From Chloroflexota bacterium (GTDB taxonomy: Bacteria; Chloroflexota; Anaerolineae; UBA2200): a stretch of DNA of 41,519 nucleotides. Positions within the stretch are counted from its first letter, which is position 1, and each line of letters opens with the position of its first letter. Position numbers and translations under genes: made by a program. The stretch spans positions 1 through 41,519 of the forward strand of contig JAUWJD010000033.1 in assembly GCA_030607875.1 (NCBI GenBank), written 5' to 3'. The notes under the pieces were generated by a model. It was not told the DNA's origin, did no database searches, and was given only the letters and a program-made list of their open reading frames with translations. Positions 6,367 through 14,186 of the stretch are shown in pieces.

Positions 6367-7731
6367 CTAGATCGCCTGGTAGATAAACGATTCAGTCTTG
6401 GGAAAAAGGATGTCCACCAACTGCCGTGCCCTGGGATGGACACGTGCATCCAAATGACAGTCAATGATCTCCTGGCAGCTACGATAGCCTAGAACGAGCT
6501 GGGTGAGCAGCAGAGGTGGCATGCGCAACACCACCTGCTCACGCGAATCATCCACTTGGGCAACCGACACCAGACGTCCCTGCTCGAATTGCAGGCGGAT
6601 CAAGCGCGGCATGGTGTTGATGCCCAGACTGCCGCTGAAGCCAGTCAGCAGCGAGTGAGCCAGCCGTCTCTCCAGGGCTGGAGCAATGCGCCGCAAGAAA
6701 TCCGCATGGTCTGCAATGTGAACTTGCCAGGCGTATTGCCTCTCCGACTCGGCACCCAGATCATTCGCCACCATCACCAGTGGATGGCTCTTGGGCAGGG
6801 CGAAGCACAGCTTGGCATACTTGCGCTCCTTGGCCAGCCCCTTGGCAAAGCGCAGGACGACCAGCAGTGCATCCTGGCTGCCCCATACGTGTCCTCCAGG
6901 CCGCACGCTGGTTTCCATGAACTCGAGCCACGGTTCCCACATGTTCTTGCGCACCCGGAAATAGCCCATGACGCCGGTGTCGTCCTCGACCACGTACGTT
7001 TCCGGTGGCTCCGGGATCCCAGGCGGCGCCGATCCCTGGTAGCGCCACAATGCCTCGTTGCGCACAGGGACAACGCACAGCTCAGCAGCCTGTGCGTCGT
7101 AGAGAGCCATCACCGTCTGCAGGTCCGTATCCACTTTCATCCGCCGGACGGTCACCGGCTCCTTCTGCCCTTCGGCCACAGCAGGAACCTGGTTCAGCGA
7201 CAGGTTGGCGCAACTGCCCAGGGGGATGGCGTACTCGTAGCCAAACTGCCGGTAGAAGTAGGGGATGCCCTCGATGCAGGACAGCACGCAGCCTCTCGCC
7301 TCCAACATGCGCTCAATCACTTCCATCTGCGCGCGGATCAGCCCACGACCGCGATAGTCAGGATGCGTGCCCACAAGCTCTACCTGCCCGACCTGCAGTG
7401 GCACACCCTCATACGCCCACGTCTGTATCATCAGGCCCAGTGTGGACACAATCTCGTTCCGCTTGGTGTCCTCCACATAGAGGAAGTCAGGGAGAGTAAC
7501 AGTCGGATGCGTGCCGCCCAGCCACCAGCGCGTCAGAACACCAACTGCCGAGTCCTGGTTTACAGAGGCATTGAACGCCGCCAATCGCCCCACGTCTTGG
7601 GCATCGCGCACCGCCTTGAGCCACAGGCCATCGTCAAGGTCTACAGGTACGCCCTGTGGACAGCTTGCTGCGTGCTCATTCCTCAGGATCCTGGGCCTGG
7701 GATGAATAGGCTCACCTGCCTTAGCCAGCAT
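6367..7731 (-). CDS. GNAT-family N-acetyltransferase, Eis-like two-domain type
   Basis: 454 residues, much longer than a single GNAT domain. Residues ~40-170 form a GNAT fold with the acetyl-CoA loop in VELVGTHPDYRGRGLIRAQM (R/Q-x-x-G-x-G/A type) followed by GCVLSCIEGIPYFYRQFGYE, typical of Eis-like enzymes. The remainder (EPVTVRRMKVDTDLQTVMAL... onward) looks like a second, degenerate acetyltransferase half plus a C-terminal lipid-carrier-like segment, as in Eis and related proteins that acetylate aminoglycosides or lysines. Substrate is unknown. The protein is soluble. It is the only non-toxin-antitoxin enzyme between the macrodomain and hicBA genes. Confidence 0.8.
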   Translation of the reverse strand: MLAKAGEPIHPRPRILRNEHAASCPQGVPVDLDDGLWLKAVRDAQDVGRLAAFNASVNQDSAVGVLTRWWLGGTHPTVTLPDFLYVEDTKRNEIVSTLGLMIQTWAYEGVPLQVGQVELVGTHPDYRGRGLIRAQMEVIERMLEARGCVLSCIEGIPYFYRQFGYEYAIPLGSCANLSLNQVPAVAEGQKEPVTVRRMKVDTDLQTVMALYDAQAAELCVVPVRNEALWRYQGSAPPGIPEPPETYVVEDDTGVMGYFRVRKNMWEPWLEFMETSVRPGGHVWGSQDALLVVLRFAKGLAKERKYAKLCFALPKSHPLVMVANDLGAESERQYAWQVHIADHADFLRRIAPALERRLAHSLLTGFSGSLGINTMPRLIRLQFEQGRLVSVAQVDDSREQVVLRMPPLLLTQLVLGYRSCQEIIDCHLDARVHPRARQLVDILFPKTESFIYQAI

Positions 7732-7754
7732 GCAGGGCTCCCACGACTGGCCAC

Positions 7755-7982
7755 TTATCTGAGCAAAGCGATGAACTCGTCACGTGTCAGGCCAGCACTT
7801 TTGATAATTCGCAGGGTCAACCCGCGCCCCAGGTCACGATTGTGCCAGGGCACAACCACGCGAGTGTTGGCCAGCGCGCGTCTCAGAACGACATGACTTC
7901 CAGTTTGGTGGTCCACTTCGAAGCCCACACGCTGCAAGGCCTGGATGACCTGACGAGGAGTGACGGTGGGGAGACGAGCCAT
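7755..7982 (-). CDS. hicA: HicA-family mRNA interferase toxin
   Basis: 75 residues with the HicA double-stranded-RNA-binding-like fold: LPTVTPRQVIQALQRVGFEV, then the catalytic TGSHVVLRR with His30 in the G-S-H motif, and VVVPWHNRDLGRGLTLRIIK at the end. HicA cleaves mRNA and is held inactive by HicB. The start codon shares one base with the stop of hicB (TGATG), so translation is coupled in the order antitoxin-toxin. The gene looks complete. Confidence 0.92.
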   Translation of the reverse strand: MARLPTVTPRQVIQALQRVGFEVDHQTGSHVVLRRALANTRVVVPWHNRDLGRGLTLRIIKSAGLTRDEFIALLR

Positions 7983-8224
7983 CAGCTTGGCTCCAGCGTG
8001 ACGCTCACCCTTCCAACAAACTGCTCTTCAAAGGACTCAACAGGGATAGGCTCGCCATGCTTGAGCAGGCTGGCACAATAGGCACGGATAGCATCAGCCG
8101 CCATCTGGCGAGCCTCTTCCAAAGTGCCGCCCTGCGTGTAGCAACCCGGCAGGGCCGGCACAGAAACCAGATACTCACCCTCCGGCTGCCGTTCGATGAT
8201 GATGGTAAACTGATGGGTTTCCAT
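7982..8224 (-). CDS. hicB: HicB-family antitoxin
   Basis: 80 residues: FTIIIERQPEGEYLVSVPAL, then PGCYTQGGTLEEARQMAADA, the normal HicB core that occludes HicA. There is no C-terminal ribbon-helix-helix or HTH, so any autoregulation would need the core itself or another factor. It precedes hicA with a one-base overlap. A GGATGGAG site lies upstream of the ATG and a readable promoter at 8260-8288. It is a different subtype from the orphan HicB at 4540-4740. Confidence 0.9.
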   Translation of the reverse strand: METHQFTIIIERQPEGEYLVSVPALPGCYTQGGTLEEARQMAADAIRAYCASLLKHGEPIPVESFEEQFVGRVSVTLEPS

Positions 8225-8259
8225 AGCTCCATCCTTTCAGCCCAACAGGTTTCATCCGC

Positions 8260-8288
8260 ATTCTACATCACATAGACTAGGCGAGCAA
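8260..8288 (-). promoter_or_regulatory. Promoter of hicBA
   Basis: Minus strand: TTGCTC (8288-8283), 17-bp spacer, TAGAAT (8265-8260; five of six matches). The start of transcription would be near 8253, about 30 nt before the hicB ATG. Confidence 0.5.
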
Positions 8289-8436
8289 GTCTTGTCCACA
8301 AACGTTCACCATACACAGCGTGGCAGCATCACAATAGGCACTAGACCAAGTTCGTGGTGGGCGCGCCAGCGCCCTGGCTGCACACTCGCCCTGTCTCGGG
8401 ACGACAGGACTGAGGCGTGGGCAGTACCAACAAAGA

Positions 8437-9363
8437 CTAGACCAAAAAGCGCGTCGGCGCCACAAGGCGGGGAGAATCCCACTCCTCTGTCATTACGAGA
8501 TAGGCCTCTTCTTCAAGCTCACTGGTGATACCGAAAGGATGGCCCTTGCTGTCGATGGCCATGATGGTCATCGACCCCCCATGGGCGGCCAGCAATGGCT
8601 GCAGGTCACGCATGGCCTCCTGACAGGCTTCTTCGACGCTCATGCCCATCTTCATATACAGCACCACGCTGCGTGCTGTGCCACAGCGGATGGCCAACTC
8701 GCCATAGTGGGTGCAGGCGGCTGCACCATAACGATTGTCGCAGTAGTTGCCAGCCCCGATGATCGGCGAATCACCCAAGCGCCCCGGGTACTTGTAAGGC
8801 CAGCCGCTGGTACTGACCGCGCTGGCGATGTCGCCGCGTTGGTCGCGCGCCAGGAAGTTCACCGTGCCGTGATGGAGCTTTTCCTCCATCAGCTCCTGCA
8901 CTACGGGCAGCAGCTCCTGCCTCTGTGCAATGTGGTCAATCTCCTCTCGAGACAAGACTCCGCCAAGGGCCTCATACCACTGGCGCCAGGCATCCTCCGA
9001 ACGCAGTTCGCGCGGGGCAAAGCCCATCTCAGCAGCAAAGCGGCCAGCACCTTCCCCCACCAGCAGCACGTGAGCAGTACGCTCCATAACTCGGCGGGCC
9101 ACGGAGATCGGGTGCTCAACGTCTCTCAACGCCCCGACGGCTCCCGCGGCCAGCGTGCGCCCATCCATGATGCTGGCATCAAGTTCCACCTGGCCCAGCA
9201 CATTGGGCAGCCCGCCCAGGCCAACGCTCTCATCCTGCGCGTTGGATTCGACCCCTCGCGCGGCTTCCTCTACGGCATCAAGAGCCGTGCCACCCTCGCG
9301 CAGCATCTGAGCCGCTCGCTCCATGCCAGGTGCGCCATTGCCAGACGCTACGATCATCCACAT
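8437..9363 (-). CDS. N4-(beta-N-acetylglucosaminyl)-L-asparaginase / isoaspartyl peptidase family (Ntn hydrolase)
   Basis: About 308 residues. The family is made as one chain that cleaves itself before a Thr, which becomes the N-terminal nucleophile; here that is Thr167 in HHGTVNFLARD. Also typical are the N-terminal GTALDAVEEAARGVESNAQD and SVGLGGLPNVLGQVELDASI, and the later STSGWPYKYPGRLGDSPIIG and GAGNYCDNRYGA blocks, which match aspartylglucosaminidase-like enzymes. They hydrolyse asparagine-linked or isoaspartyl bonds. I start at the ATG at 9363 because GGGGGAGGGG lies just upstream; an ATG at 9381 would place that site inside the gene. No signal peptide is seen, so cytosolic. It follows the Ldh-family gene. 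Confidence 0.9.
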   Translation of the reverse strand: MWMIVASGNGAPGMERAAQMLREGGTALDAVEEAARGVESNAQDESVGLGGLPNVLGQVELDASIMDGRTLAAGAVGALRDVEHPISVARRVMERTAHVLLVGEGAGRFAAEMGFAPRELRSEDAWRQWYEALGGVLSREEIDHIAQRQELLPVVQELMEEKLHHGTVNFLARDQRGDIASAVSTSGWPYKYPGRLGDSPIIGAGNYCDNRYGAAACTHYGELAIRCGTARSVVLYMKMGMSVEEACQEAMRDLQPLLAAHGGSMTIMAIDSKGHPFGITSELEEEAYLVMTEEWDSPRLVAPTRFLV

Positions 9364-9461
9364 CGTTGTCCCCTCCCCCATTGGTGTGTGGAACGCTCAC
9401 ATTTTAGACCCAGCGGTGCGAAGATCAAGTCCAGGCTGCGCGAAGGGCACCCAAACACCGT

Positions 9462-9491
9462 CCAAAAGTAAGAGGGCACGTCGATGTGCCC
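9462..9491 (-). terminator. Possible weak terminator after the Ldh-family gene
   Basis: Minus strand stem GGGCAC (9491-9486) with GTGCCC (9479-9474), loop of 6, followed by TCTTACTTTTGG. The stem is short and the U-run interrupted, so termination may be partial and the asparaginase gene may still be reached. Confidence 0.4.
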
Positions 9492-9526
9492 CGAATGCCC
9501 ACGCCAGCTCCGATCAGCTCGGCCGC

Positions 9527-10573
9527 TCACAGTTCCACGCCCAATTCCCGAGCCGTGGTCTCGAGTTCCTCCCACACTTTTTGTGGTATCGGGATGCCCT
9601 CCGCACTGCGTCGGGCCCGGCTTTCCAACTCCAGCTCCCCTGGCAAATGGACCCGCGCAAACCCCGGGGCTGGCTGCGAGCCTTTCACTTGCTGAACGTA
9701 GCTATCTACAAGCTGGCGGAAGCTGGACAGAGGCACAAGGCTCTCCACGTTCAGCGCTCCCATCAATAAGCCAACCTTCATGCCCCGCGTCAACTGGCGG
9801 TGCAGTGACCCCACCTCCCGGCTGAATCCAGAGCCAGTCATCACGCCGGCCAGCACATCCATGACCAGGGCCAGGCCGGACCCTTTGGGACCGCCCAACG
9901 GCAGCAGGCTGCCCCCATCCAAAGCTGCAGATGCATCGGTTGTAGGCTGTCCATTCCTGTCCAGCGCCCACCCCTCAGGGATTCGCTCACCCCTGGATTG
10001 CGCCGCATAGACCTTGCCCTTGGCCGCTACGCTGTTAGCCATGTCGAGCACGATAGGCTGTTGGCTGCCAGCGGGAATGGCCACGCAAATGGGGTTGTTG
10101 CCAAGCAGCCGTTCTTTGCCTCCCCAGGGAGCCATAACGACCGGAGCGTTGCAAGAAGCAAAGCCAACCATCCCTTCGCGCACGGCCCGCGAGGTGAAAT
10201 AGGCCAGCATGCCACAATGGTTGGTATTGCGCACGCCGACCAAGGCCATCCCCGCCTCACGGGCTTTTGTGACGGCCAGTTCCATGGCGCGCATCGCTGC
10301 CACCTGGCCCAGCGAATTCTGACCGTCGATCAGGGCTGTGCCGCTGCCCCCCCCGAGCAAGGGGAAGGTCGGATGCAGCTCCACCAATCCCAGGCGGATA
10401 CGCTCCACATAGATGCCCAAGTTCAGCACACCATGTGAATCTACACCTCGGAGGTTTGCCTCCACCAGAGAATCGGCAACCAACTCGGCGTCAGTCTCTG
10501 GTACACCTGCTGCTTTGAGCAACGAAACCGCAATGGCCTTCAGTCTATGCGCAGGTAAAACCAGGTCATTCAT
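9527..10573 (-). CDS. Ldh-family (malate/L-lactate/ureidoglycolate-type) NAD(P)-dependent oxidoreductase
   Basis: 348 residues of the type 2 malate/L-lactate dehydrogenase (LDH2/AllD/YlbC) family, which oxidises 2-hydroxy acids with an unusual NAD(P) fold. Key blocks are VEANLRGVDSHGVLNLGIYV (with the family's SHG), GVRNTNHCGMLAYFTSRAVR with the catalytic His119, APWGGKERLLGNNPICVAIP and LPLGGPKGSGLALVMDVLAG. The ATG at 10573 begins MNDLVLPAHRLKAIAV, the normal N-terminus; the upstream frame is not conserved. Substrate could be malate, lactate, ureidoglycolate or another 2-hydroxy acid. It is upstream of the asparaginase-type gene on the same strand. Confidence 0.9.
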   Translation of the reverse strand: MNDLVLPAHRLKAIAVSLLKAAGVPETDAELVADSLVEANLRGVDSHGVLNLGIYVERIRLGLVELHPTFPLLGGGSGTALIDGQNSLGQVAAMRAMELAVTKAREAGMALVGVRNTNHCGMLAYFTSRAVREGMVGFASCNAPVVMAPWGGKERLLGNNPICVAIPAGSQQPIVLDMANSVAAKGKVYAAQSRGERIPEGWALDRNGQPTTDASAALDGGSLLPLGGPKGSGLALVMDVLAGVMTGSGFSREVGSLHRQLTRGMKVGLLMGALNVESLVPLSSFRQLVDSYVQQVKGSQPAPGFARVHLPGELELESRARRSAEGIPIPQKVWEELETTARELGVEL

Positions 10574-10739
10574 CCGTCTTGTGCAGATACCTCCTAGACG
10601 TGGAAACCCCAAACAGCCTCTCCATGCCATGCTCGCACATGGCTGGACAGCCAGGGCTGTTTGCGGTTAATGCAAACTGAAACGTGAGGAATGCGCGTTT
10701 TACTGCCTGTGGGTCCTGAATCGCAGGCAGCGAAAAACC

Positions 10740-11561
10740 TTACGCCTCGCTCCCTTCGCCCTCCTGCGGGGCACCACGAGTCCGGTGGCGGTAGATGAGC
10801 AGCCCGCCACAGAGGAGGATGGAGCCTACGGCAATCCATTGCGCGGTGGCTATCCCAGCGATCTTCCAGGCATCTGGGCGCTGGAACTCGACGAAGAAGC
10901 GCAGCAGCGGGTAGAGGACACCGTACAGCAAGATCAGGTCTCCATCGCGTAACCGGTCAGCGTGCCGGCGTGAGATGTACATAATCAAGGCAAAGCTCAC
11001 CAAGTTGCCGATGGACTCGTAGAGAAAGGTGGGGTGAAAGCGCGTGCCCAGGGGATACGTCGCCAGGTCCTCAAATGCCGTGATACGGTGTGCAGCACCA
11101 ATGCTGATGCCCCACGGCACTGTCGTGGGAAAGCCGTATAATTCCTGGTTCAGGTAGTTGCCCCAGCGCGCGATGGCCTGCGCAAGAATCAGGCCCGGCG
11201 TGGCAATATCAGCCCAGCGAGCAAAACTGAGACGCTGGTGACGCGTGTACAGCCAGAGGGCCAGTGCGCCCCCTGCTACCGCGCCGTAAATGGCCAACCC
11301 ACCACTGCGCGTATTAAACATTTCCATCGGGTACTGGCGATAGTGGTCAAGGCTGGAGACAACGTGATACAACCGAGCACCAATCATGCCCAGGATCAGG
11401 CACAGCAAAAGAGCATTCCAAACGTGCTCCGGGTTGTCTCCGCGCCTTTTTGCTTCACGCTCCGCCACAAAAGCGGCGAGCATGGCGGAACTTACAATGA
11501 TGATGCCGTACCAAGCTACTGAAATCGGACCAATGCGAAAAGCGATTCTCGGACCCTCCAA
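10740..11561 (-). CDS. lgt: Prolipoprotein diacylglyceryl transferase
   Basis: 273 residues, seven hydrophobic segments. It moves diacylglycerol from phosphatidylglycerol to the lipobox Cys of prolipoproteins at the cytoplasmic membrane. The catalytic signature is intact: ARWGNYLNQELYG with Arg132, Asn135, Asn138 and Glu140 (counterparts of E. coli Arg143, Asn146 and Glu151 among them), HPTFLYES at 176-183, and LLRFFVEFQRPD near the C-terminus. GGLAIYGAVAGG is the usual third-helix motif. This is the functional copy; a divergent paralogue lies at 37729-38523. The LivJ-like protein encoded upstream at 11985-13148 has a lipobox and would be a substrate. Confidence 0.95.
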   Translation of the reverse strand: MEGPRIAFRIGPISVAWYGIIIVSSAMLAAFVAEREAKRRGDNPEHVWNALLLCLILGMIGARLYHVVSSLDHYRQYPMEMFNTRSGGLAIYGAVAGGALALWLYTRHQRLSFARWADIATPGLILAQAIARWGNYLNQELYGFPTTVPWGISIGAAHRITAFEDLATYPLGTRFHPTFLYESIGNLVSFALIMYISRRHADRLRDGDLILLYGVLYPLLRFFVEFQRPDAWKIAGIATAQWIAVGSILLCGGLLIYRHRTRGAPQEGEGSEA

Positions 11562-11576
11562 CTCAATACCTCCTAC

Positions 11577-11885
11577 GCGTTACTGCTTCGTGCACCGAAG
11601 GTGCCAACCCCCTTTGGCTCGATTATCGCATAAAAATGACTGCTCGAGTTTAGCAATCCCGTCGAGCCGTCCCGTCGGGGCGGGACCCTTCGGCGGTCGC
11701 CTGCCCCTGGGTATCGTCTCCCCAGAGACGATGCGGCGAGACCTTCCGGCCATCGCTTGAGGCCTTGCCTTCGGCAAGATCTGCGACCTTGTCTTTGCCA
11801 AGACCTTCGCCCGTCGCCCGCTGGGCATGAAAGGCCAGGGCATGCACAGCATGAACTGTTGACGCAGTACTCTGTAATGGTTCGT
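11577..11885 (+). repeat. Mosaic intergenic repeat, copy 2
   Basis: The 423-bp gap between lgt and the LivJ-like gene has no gene and is mostly repeat. It shares with the right-hand end of the window (41119-41340, same orientation) TACTGCTTCGTGCACCGAAGG, CCCCTTTGGCTCGATTATC, a CAATCCC(G/A)TCGAGCC core, TTCGGCGGTCGCC and TTGACGCAGTAC. Between the shared blocks it holds private sequence, including an array-like stretch around 11755-11810 with three imperfect units (GGCCTTGCCTTCGGCAAGA, GACCTTGTCTTTGCCAAGA, GACCTTCGCCCGTCGCC). The element is therefore a mosaic rather than a simple copy. Confidence 0.75.
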
Positions 11886-11984
11886 ATTATACCGCAAAAC
11901 GTGCAAAACCGCAGCGGCTTGGCAAATTGGTTCTTTCGCCTCTGCGTTCTCGGCGTTCTCAGCGATGGAGCGTTCCCAGGCGGT

Positions 11985-13148
11985 CTATTGTGCAGATAGC
12001 TGCACAAAGTCCCCATCCTTCACCTGGAAGATGTATACCTTTTGTTCTCTGAGATCCCCAGCAGAGTTGTAGTTGATGCGCCCGACCAGGCTCTGGAAAT
12101 CCAAGTTGCGGATGGCCTGCGCTACTTGGCTCGCGTTGAGCGTGCCTGCCTTCTTGACCCCTTCGGCAATCACCTCCATGGCGCTATAGCCAGCAATGCT
12201 ATATGTGCCCGGGTTCCGCGCCTCTAGCTCTTGGTATTCTCTCCACCATTTTGGGTCGGTAGTCAGCCTGTGATCAGGAGTAATGCCACTCACGTAGGCC
12301 CCCTCTGCCGCCGGGCCTGCGCCGTCAATAAACTCATAGAGGAAACAACCATCGCTGGCCATAAAGGGCACCGTGACGCCAGCTTCGCGCAACTCCGGCA
12401 GGAGAATGTAGCCTTCCGTCTCATAACCTGCCAGGAAAATGGCATCAGGTTGCACCGCCTTGACCTGTTGCACTGCCGTGGCTTGAGTAGGTGCGGCCTC
12501 GGGGATTTCGATAACCGCCACGGCATCCACTTCCAGCGCCTTTAGCGCAGCGACCATTTGATCACGTAAACCACGCCCGTATTCGTTGTCGGTGTACACC
12601 AAAGCAATGCGCTTGGCGCCCAGTTCCTGCACCAGGAATCGGGCATCGACGGGTGCCTGTGCTGCGTCAGTAGCGTTCACCCGGAAAAAGTTTGTATAGC
12701 CCTTCTGCGTGAGGCTGACATCACTGGCTGTAGGAGTGACGATAACCAGTGACAGATCCTTGTAGATCTCCATCGCCGCCAGAGATTGCCCGCTGTTATA
12801 GTGGCCGACTACGCCGATAACCCTGTCCCCCCTTTGCAGGGCTGCCTCGATCTCTTGAGCCACCTGCACAGCTACGTCTGAGTCGGCTTCATCGTCGATG
12901 GCCAGGACCTTGACCTTGTAGCCCAGCAGCCCACCAGCCGCGTTGACCCTCTCCGCCATGAGGCGTGCACCGCCCACGACGGTCTGCCCGCCATCAGCTT
13001 GCCAGCCAGAGAGGGGTGCAGCGACGTAGACAATAACCTCGCCTTTGGGCTGCGGGGCAGCGCAGCCCGCAAACACAAGCAGGCAAAACGCCACGACAAT
13101 TGTCATACTCTTTCGGCTGGTTCTAAACGTCAGACCTCGTTTTTTCAC
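11985..13148 (-). CDS. Orphan LivJ-type branched-chain amino acid/ligand-binding lipoprotein
   Basis: 387 residues from a GTG at 13148 with AGGAGG about 10 nt upstream. The N-terminus is a lipoprotein signal (TIVVAFCLLVFAGC, lipid-modified Cys29). The rest is a periplasmic-binding fold type I receptor: VIVYVAAPLSGWQADGGQTV, then VVGGARLMAERVNAAGGLLG and ALVYTDNEYGRGLRDQM. Such proteins usually deliver leucine-like ligands to LivHMGF transporters, but no permease or ATPase gene is in the window. It is the last gene of the PspA/VWA series on this strand, so it may serve as an outside-surface sensor rather than a transporter subunit; that is inference. Confidence 0.88.
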   Translation of the reverse strand: MKKRGLTFRTSRKSMTIVVAFCLLVFAGCAAPQPKGEVIVYVAAPLSGWQADGGQTVVGGARLMAERVNAAGGLLGYKVKVLAIDDEADSDVAVQVAQEIEAALQRGDRVIGVVGHYNSGQSLAAMEIYKDLSLVIVTPTASDVSLTQKGYTNFFRVNATDAAQAPVDARFLVQELGAKRIALVYTDNEYGRGLRDQMVAALKALEVDAVAVIEIPEAAPTQATAVQQVKAVQPDAIFLAGYETEGYILLPELREAGVTVPFMASDGCFLYEFIDGAGPAAEGAYVSGITPDHRLTTDPKWWREYQELEARNPGTYSIAGYSAMEVIAEGVKKAGTLNASQVAQAIRNLDFQSLVGRINYNSAGDLREQKVYIFQVKDGDFVQLSAQ

Positions 13149-13311
13149 CTATCACAGACCTCCTGCATGAATCGCTTGCGATTCCCTGTATCGCGCTCAC
13201 CGACTAGTAGAGGCGAGGCATTTCCTGTCATGGTTTGCTCTAACCCGAGACAAGTTAGGTATGTGTTGCTTGCGCTGGGGGCCGCATCGGATGAAATGCC
13301 TTTTGCCCCTG

Positions 13312-14124
13312 CTATGTGGAAGAGCCATACACCTCATCCAACGTCTCCTGCAGTGCTTGCAGATCGGCCACCTGATCGGCAATGTCATCGCGCAGCCGCT
13401 GTTCACGGCCGGAGTCGATGTCCTTGGCCTGGATGAGCTGAATCTGTGAGTAGACCGTTCCTAGAGCAGTCAGCGTGGTCTCCAGTTGGTACACGGCCCT
13501 CTCCATCACATTCTGCAGCTTCTCCAGACTGACGAGCTGCTCCTGTTTGCTGGCGATTGCCTGCTGTAACTGCTCACGGACAGCCGCGTTGTCCTCACGC
13601 TGCAATCGCGACCGAAGGCCAGCAATTTCGCCAGGCAGATCACGCCGATCCCTGAGCAGCATGGGGTCGTTGTGGTAGCGATCCAAGCGCTTGGCCAGAC
13701 CAAAAACATTGGCTACCCAGTCGGCAATGCCTGCCGTCGTGTCCACCAGGTGATCGCGCAGCACGCCTGCATCGGCGCTGCGCACGTGTTGCTCAATACG
13801 CTGGCGATACTCAAGCGCCTTCTCGACGCGCTGACGGTATTCTACTGAATGGATCTCGCCCGGATTAAACTCCTTGCGCAACAGGTCGGCCACTACCCTG
13901 CGGCTGGTCATCTCATCGGTGATGCTGGTGTAGACAATCAGCGCTTCGCCGATAACGCCTAGGACTAGCCAGTACCACCACTGCCACCAGGGAAATGGTT
14001 GGGGAAAGAGAGCAACCAAGATGATGGTCAGGGCAATCGTCAACGCGCTTTCCAAGCGAAGAAAAGCATGAGCAATAATCGCTTGGGTCGCACGCTGTTT
14101 CAGCTCATTCTTTCTCTGGGTCAT
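13312..14124 (-). CDS. Two-TM coiled-coil membrane protein, unknown function
   Basis: 270 residues; family not recognised. Two closely spaced membrane segments lie at about 27-45 (LTIALTIILVALF) and 48-66 (WWQWWYWLVLGVIGEALIVY) with the N-terminus positively charged and probably inside. The remaining ~200 residues are hydrophilic and helical: EYRQRVEKALEYRQRIEQHV, LAKRLDRYHNDPMLLRDRRD, and a long C-terminal coiled coil from ~165 to the end. The architecture, a membrane hairpin with a long cytosolic coiled coil, suits a partner of the coiled-coil PspA encoded upstream. ATG at 14124 has an AGGAG site. It follows the SBP-VWA gene by 62 bp with a hairpin in between. Confidence 0.75.
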   Translation of the reverse strand: MTQRKNELKQRATQAIIAHAFLRLESALTIALTIILVALFPQPFPWWQWWYWLVLGVIGEALIVYTSITDEMTSRRVVADLLRKEFNPGEIHSVEYRQRVEKALEYRQRIEQHVRSADAGVLRDHLVDTTAGIADWVANVFGLAKRLDRYHNDPMLLRDRRDLPGEIAGLRSRLQREDNAAVREQLQQAIASKQEQLVSLEKLQNVMERAVYQLETTLTALGTVYSQIQLIQAKDIDSGREQRLRDDIADQVADLQALQETLDEVYGSST

Positions 14125-14143
14125 GCTGTGCTCCTGTCGAGAC

Positions 14144-14176
14144 AGACCCCAAAGGCATCCGAGCCCTTTGGGGTCT
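14144..14176. terminator. Strong hairpin between SBP-VWA and coiled-coil genes
   Basis: A perfect 12-bp stem, AGACCCCAAAGG (14144-14155) with CCTTTGGGGTCT (14165-14176), and a 9-nt loop. No U-run follows on either strand. It could partly terminate, or protect upstream mRNA and set different expression of genes in the series. Confidence 0.5.
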
Positions 14177-14186
14177 CTGAGACTCC

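Noticed and set aside
6556..7896. Long plus-strand open frame of 446 codons
   Set aside because: Exactly antisense to the GNAT gene; composition rich in His, Gln and Arg with no domain, a shadow of a GC-rich gene.
10697..10726. CTGCCTG/CAGGCAG inverted repeat between lgt and the Ldh-family gene
   Set aside because: Only 7 bp with no U-run on either strand, too weak to call a terminator.
11755..11810. Possible CRISPR-like short array
   Set aside because: Three imperfect units of about 25 bp without spacers; it is part of the mosaic repeat, not a repeat-spacer array.
11985..13148. Branched-chain amino-acid importer
   Set aside because: Only the binding protein is present; no LivH/M/G/F genes nearby, so a transport call is not supported.
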